DNA from: W0P28-013 sp051870755
GTDB lineage: Bacteria; Bacteroidota; Bacteroidia; Bacteroidales; Paludibacteraceae
DNA: 64,000 nt
NCBI GenBank assembly: GCA_051870755.1
Contig: JBJECE010000028.1
Span: 1 to 64,000, forward strand
Direction: 5' to 3'
Shown here piece after piece: positions 60,458 to 64,000 of this stretch; position 1 is the stretch's first letter; every line of letters begins with the position of its first letter. The notes below the pieces were generated by a model, which worked only from the letters and a program-made list of their open reading frames with translations, searched no databases and was not told the origin of the DNA. Both the position numbers and the translations under genes were made by a program.

Positions 60458-61300
60458 ATGGCTAAAATTCGTTTTGCAAAAATGCACGGCATCGGCAACG
60501 ACTACATTTATGTCAATTGCATGGAACGGCCGCTGGAACAACCGGAACATTTCGCGCGTTTGTGGAGCGACCGCCACACGGGCATCGGCTCCGATGGCTT
60601 GGTGCTGATTTTGCCCTCCGATGTGTGCGATTTCCGGATGCGCATGTTCAATGCCGACGGCTCCGAAGCCGAAATGTGCGGCAATGCGGCACGCTGCATC
60701 GGTAAATATGTTTATGATTTTGGCTTGACGCACAAAACCGAATTGACACTCGAAACGAAGGCCGGCATTCGTCCGTTGCGGCTGTTTGTCGATGCGCACA
60801 ATCGGGTGGAGCGCGTAACCGTCGATATGGGCGAACCGGTGTTGGATACGAAGCGCATTCCGGTCGATTTACCCAAACAGCAAGTCGTTGATGAACAGGT
60901 GTTTATCGCTGACGAGGTGTACGACATTACATGCGTGTCGATGGGAAATCCGCATACCGTCATTTTTGCCGACAACATCGACAAAATGGATTTGGCGCGG
61001 CGTGGTGCAGCCATCGAATATAGCGAACTATTCCCGCAGCGCACCAATGTGGAATTTGTCGAAGTGGTTGACCGTACACATCTGCGGATGCGTGTGTGGG
61101 AACGTGGTGCCGGCGAAACGATGGCGTGCGGCACGGGCGCATGCGCGGCGCTTGTAGCATCGGTGTTGAATGGCAAAACTGACCGCGAAACAGACATCGC
61201 CTTGCGGGGCGGCACCTTGCATGTGGCATGGGCGCAAACGAATCATGTGTACCTAACAGGCTCTGCTACATTGGTTTACGAAGGCGAAATAACAAAATGA
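60458..61300 (+). CDS. dapF: Diaminopimelate epimerase
   Basis: DapF converts LL- to meso-diaminopimelate for peptidoglycan and lysine. The two catalytic Cys are in MCGNAARC (near residue 74) and ACGTGACA (near 224). FAKMHGIGNDYIYVN starts the protein. ATG 60458 is chosen because the family begins M-x-I-x-F-x-K-M-H-G; the frame opens earlier in the preceding gene. The product supplies the substrate of MurE encoded earlier in the window. Confidence 0.97.
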   Translation: MAKIRFAKMHGIGNDYIYVNCMERPLEQPEHFARLWSDRHTGIGSDGLVLILPSDVCDFRMRMFNADGSEAEMCGNAARCIGKYVYDFGLTHKTELTLETKAGIRPLRLFVDAHNRVERVTVDMGEPVLDTKRIPVDLPKQQVVDEQVFIADEVYDITCVSMGNPHTVIFADNIDKMDLARRGAAIEYSELFPQRTNVEFVEVVDRTHLRMRVWERGAGETMACGTGACAALVASVLNGKTDRETDIALRGGTLHVAWAQTNHVYLTGSATLVYEGEITK

Positions 61301-61325
61301 ACAAACACTTAAAAACAGACAGACT

Positions 61326-62606
61326 ATGAAAACAGACACAGCAATTTTCGACATCATCGAACAGGAACGGCAACGCCAACTGAAAGGCATTGAACTCATT
61401 GCCTCCGAAAATTTTGTCAGCGACCAAGTGCTGCGTGCCATGGGTTCCGTACTGACCAACAAATATGCCGAAGGCTATCCCGGACATCGTTATTATGGCG
61501 GTTGCGAGGTGGTTGACCAAGCCGAACAGTTGGCCATCGACCGCCTGAAACAACTTTATGGCGCATGCTGGGCTAATGTGCAGCCGCATTCGGGCGCACA
61601 GGCCAATATGGCGGTTTTCATGGCGTGTCTGCAACCCGGCGATAAATTTTTGGGACTGAATTTGGCGCATGGCGGACATCTGTCGCATGGGTCGCCGGTC
61701 AATTTTTCGGGATTGCTGTTCCATGCGCTCGAATACAACGTGAAGGAGGCCGACGGACGTGTCGATTACGACCAATTGGAACGTGTCGCTTTGGCCGAAC
61801 GTCCGAAGTTGATTATTGCCGGCGCTTCGGCCTATAGTCGCGAATGGGACTATGCCCGCATTCGTAAGGTGGCTGACCAAATTGGTGCCATTTTTATGGT
61901 CGATATGGCGCATCCGGCCGGTCTGATTGCAGCCGGTTTGCTCGACAATCCTGTGAAATATGCACACATCGTAACATCGACAACGCACAAAACCCTGCGC
62001 GGTCCGCGTGGCGGCGTTATCATGATGGGTGAGGATTTCCCGAATCCGTGGGGCAAAACCACGCCCAAAGGCGAAGTAAAAATGATGTCTGCGCTGCTCG
62101 ATTCGGCAGTGTTTCCCGGCACACAGGGCGGTCCGCTCGAACACGTCATCGCAGCCAAGGCAGTGGCTTTCGGCGAAGCGTTGCAACCCGAATTTAAGGA
62201 GTATCAACAACAGGTGAAATTGAATGCGGCTACCATGGCGCAGGCGTTCATCGACAAAGGTTACAAAATCATCTCCGGTGGTACCGACAACCACTCGATG
62301 CTGGTCGATTTGCGTACCAAGTTTCCCGAACTGACCGGCAAAGCGGCCGAAAGAGCATTGGTTGCGGCCGACATCACTACCAACAAAAACATGGTGCCGT
62401 TCGATAGTCGTTCGCCGTTCCAAACGTCCGGTTTACGTTTTGGTACGCCGGCCATCACGACACGCGGTCTGAAAGAGGATATGATGCCCGTAATTGTCGA
62501 TTTAATCGATGAAGTTTTGCAAAACATTGAAAATGAGGATGTTATAATAAAAGTACGGCAGCGGGTCAATGACATGATGGCCGATTATCCGCTGTTCGCT
62601 TGGTAA
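61326..62606 (+). CDS. glyA: Serine hydroxymethyltransferase
   Basis: GlyA interconverts serine and glycine with tetrahydrofolate and PLP. The 426 residues have ELIASENFVSDQVL, NKYAEGYPGHRYYGGCE, the PLP Lys in TSTTHKTLRGPRGG (near residue 221), and SPFQTSGLRFGTPAIT. It starts 25 bases after dapF, so both may be co-transcribed. It converges on the next gene. Confidence 0.98.
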   Translation: MKTDTAIFDIIEQERQRQLKGIELIASENFVSDQVLRAMGSVLTNKYAEGYPGHRYYGGCEVVDQAEQLAIDRLKQLYGACWANVQPHSGAQANMAVFMACLQPGDKFLGLNLAHGGHLSHGSPVNFSGLLFHALEYNVKEADGRVDYDQLERVALAERPKLIIAGASAYSREWDYARIRKVADQIGAIFMVDMAHPAGLIAAGLLDNPVKYAHIVTSTTHKTLRGPRGGVIMMGEDFPNPWGKTTPKGEVKMMSALLDSAVFPGTQGGPLEHVIAAKAVAFGEALQPEFKEYQQQVKLNAATMAQAFIDKGYKIISGGTDNHSMLVDLRTKFPELTGKAAERALVAADITTNKNMVPFDSRSPFQTSGLRFGTPAITTRGLKEDMMPVIVDLIDEVLQNIENEDVIIKVRQRVNDMMADYPLFAW

Positions 62607-62652
62607 AAATGCACAATCGTGCCAAGGGACAATCGGTAGGCTGGTGTGGTGG

Positions 62653-63291
62653 CTATCGTCTGACGTTGGTGAGTTTGGCAAAATCCATCACGCACATATA
62701 TTCGTAGGTAGCGTGCGGTGCAATGGCCACCCCTATGGCGTTCAAATCGGGATTCAGAATATTTTTGCGATGCCCGAGCGAACTGGTGTTTTGGTCCACT
62801 AATAGTTGTATCACGATGTTTAACGCCACATCGTTGTTGTAGCCGTACGAGCAGTTTTCGGCGATGTAGGTATTGCGCTCGCCAAGTCCGCCATACACAC
62901 GGTCGGCAAACGAAGTGCCGTCCGAACTTGTGTGACCGGTGCGCCCGCTGTGCCCCATGTCGGCAGCGTGGTATGCGGCCGTGGCATATAGTCGTTTGTC
63001 GGGGTAGAGTAGTTGCCGGTTTTTGACGGTTTGCAAATCGCGGTACAACGAGGAGATGTACCAATTCGACGGGTCGTTGGGCGTATGTTGCACCAAGTAG
63101 GTGGCGGCAAAGAGTGCGCCGTCCATGCGCGCCAAATTGCACAAAAAGACAACCTGTTTCTCTTGTTCGGACAGATACGACGCATCGCGTGCGGTGTTTG
63201 CCTGCGCAAGTTGTTCGCTTGTCCATTGTTGTGCAGCCAACGGCATCGCCGCCAAGCACAACATCAAAATTGTAACCACATGTTTTCGCAT
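62653..63291 (-). CDS. Exported CAP/SCP-domain protein
   Basis: The 212-residue product has a signal peptide (TILMLCLAAMPLAAQ). The CAP domain is visible as LCNLARMD, LYATAAYHAADMGHSGRTGHTSSDGTSFADRV, ENCSYGYNNDVALNIVIQLLVDQ and GHRKNILNPDLNAIGVAI. The His residues of GHSG and LGHRKN are those of the family's putative metal site. CAP proteins are secreted and often of unknown activity. A TATCTTTG element lies upstream (63366-63359, minus). Confidence 0.9.
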   Translation of the reverse strand: MRKHVVTILMLCLAAMPLAAQQWTSEQLAQANTARDASYLSEQEKQVVFLCNLARMDGALFAATYLVQHTPNDPSNWYISSLYRDLQTVKNRQLLYPDKRLYATAAYHAADMGHSGRTGHTSSDGTSFADRVYGGLGERNTYIAENCSYGYNNDVALNIVIQLLVDQNTSSLGHRKNILNPDLNAIGVAIAPHATYEYMCVMDFAKLTNVRR

Positions 63292-63358
63292 AACGGTCTT
63301 TTTTTGTTTGAGTCAATATTCTATCTTATTATGACTTTACGCCGCAAAAAGTAACCGA

Positions 63359-63366
63359 CAAAGATA
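63359..63366 (-). promoter_or_regulatory. -7 element before the CAP protein gene
   Basis: The minus strand reads TATCTTTG about 70 bases before the ATG at 63291. No TTG is found at the right distance. Confidence 0.45.
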
Positions 63367-63416
63367 ATGTTTTTTGCAAAATAATTGTTATTATTAATCA
63401 ACGTGTGTGATGTCGG

Positions 63417-63578
63417 TTACCATTTACCGCCCAACCAAGGCCATGCAAAAAAGAGTATTCCGCTGGTAATACCGACCGTAAGATGCTGTGAGCAACCAAA
63501 GCCTACCAATACACTTGCCACTATTATCCCCATGATAATCATTGCCACGATGCGCACGGGCTTGGATTGGATTCTCAT
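63417..63578 (-). CDS. Small two-helix membrane protein (53 residues)
   Basis: The frame from ATG 63578 to TAA 63417 encodes a short basic start (MRIQSKPVR), a helix (IVAMIIMGIIVASVLVGFG), a short turn with Cys-Ser-Gln-His, and a second helix (VGITSGILFFAWPWLGG). Two hydrophobic helices, a positive-inside start and tight spacing behind the macro-like gene (11 bases) support it as real. I do not recognise the family. Confidence 0.55.
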   Translation of the reverse strand: MRIQSKPVRIVAMIIMGIIVASVLVGFGCSQHLTVGITSGILFFAWPWLGGKW

Positions 63579-63589
63579 ATTGAGTTTAG

Positions 63590-63988
63590 TTAGCCTTGGG
63601 CGGTGATGTTTTCAACAAACTCCTTTGGCAGAATGATATTTTCCACATCAATGGCGTCGGTAAAAAGCGGAGCGATTTCCTCATCACGAAATCCTGCGAT
63701 GCCGCAACCTATTCGGGTAACGAGGAACGTGAAGTGCGTGTGCTCTTTGGCAAAGCAGATAAATGCATCTACGTATGGTTTGATGGTTTCCACACCGCCC
63801 TGCATGGTAGGAATGGCGTATGTTCGACCTTGCAGACCAACGCCCTCGCCCCACACGGCACCAAACCGCTCGTAAGCCAACCGTGCGGCGCCACCCCCAT
63901 GTGCGCCTGCCAGATTGCTGCCAAAAACAAACACTTCGTTTTCGGCAAGCATGCTAATCCGTTCAGGAGTAAATTTTCTGTTGTACAT
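63590..63988 (-). CDS. Macro-domain-like protein (A1S_2505-type)
   Basis: The 132-residue product has the pattern of the A1S_2505 phage-like family: NEVFVFGSNLAGAHGGGAARLAYERFGA, GVGLQGRTYAIPT and FTFLVTRIGCGIAGFRDEEIAPLF. The Gly-rich FGSNLAGAHGGGAA and IGCGIAG loops correspond to the ligand-binding loops of macro domains, which bind ADP-ribose derivatives. Members occur in phages and bacterial accessory regions; activity is not established. The start ATG is at 63988, twelve bases from the window edge, so upstream partners are not visible. Confidence 0.8.
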   Translation of the reverse strand: MYNRKFTPERISMLAENEVFVFGSNLAGAHGGGAARLAYERFGAVWGEGVGLQGRTYAIPTMQGGVETIKPYVDAFICFAKEHTHFTFLVTRIGCGIAGFRDEEIAPLFTDAIDVENIILPKEFVENITAQG

Positions 63989-64000
63989 AATTTAATTTAT

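Overview
The window looks like a chromosomal segment of a Bacteroidales bacterium. Three things point there: promoters of the Bacteroidetes form TTG-N19/20-TAnnTTTG in front of many genes, mostly without Shine-Dalgarno sequences; lineage-typical proteins (fused SecDF, DUF4293, FISUMP lipoprotein, a C-terminal domain resembling the type IX secretion signal, GldA-like ATPase); and Bacteroidales gene orders (pheA/aminotransferase/DAHP synthase-chorismate mutase/tyrA). No rRNA or tRNA gene was seen.

Layout. 1-6.6 kb: a complete type II-C CRISPR-Cas locus. The array (47-bp repeats, 29-30-bp spacers) is transcribed rightwards, each repeat carries a promoter-like sequence, and a candidate tracrRNA directly abuts the last repeat. 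cas2, cas1 and a large cas9 lie convergently on the minus strand. 6.6-7.9 kb: infC-rpmI-rplT (minus). 8.2-28.8 kb: the division/cell-wall cluster mraZ-rsmH-ftsL-ftsI-murE-mraY-murD-ftsW-murG, then a five-gene accessory block (fused restriction-modification-like protein, REP-associated transposase with its palindromes, membrane protein, outer-membrane protein, lipoprotein), then murC-ftsQ-ftsA-ftsZ and yqeY. 28.9-29.5 kb: an hsp20 gene behind a consensus sigma-54 promoter with two upstream 15-bp direct repeats. 29.5-33.6 kb: the Phe/Tyr operon (minus), preceded by an attenuator with a leader peptide rich in Phe and Tyr. 33.6-38.6 kb: an outer-membrane barrel protein and a 1011-residue TPR protein. 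38.9-40.4 kb: cyclophilin and FtsE-like ATPase. 40.4-41.1 kb: decayed restriction-modification fragments. 41-47.4 kb: apbE, recR, small membrane proteins, a HAD-like protein and an rfbA-lipase-rfbC operon. 47.7-64 kb: secDF, a secreted protein, rlmN, gldA-like, ruvB, flippase, PnuC-like transporter with adenine deaminase, flavin reductase-like, dapF, glyA, a CAP-domain protein, a small membrane protein and a macro-like protein.

The most interesting signals are non-coding: (1) repeat-embedded promoters plus an array-linked tracrRNA that could give a natural single-guide RNA from the last spacer; (2) the Phe/Tyr leader-peptide attenuator; (3) sigma-54 control of hsp20; (4) REP palindromes inserted in frame inside the transposase gene itself and inside the neighbouring restriction-modification gene.
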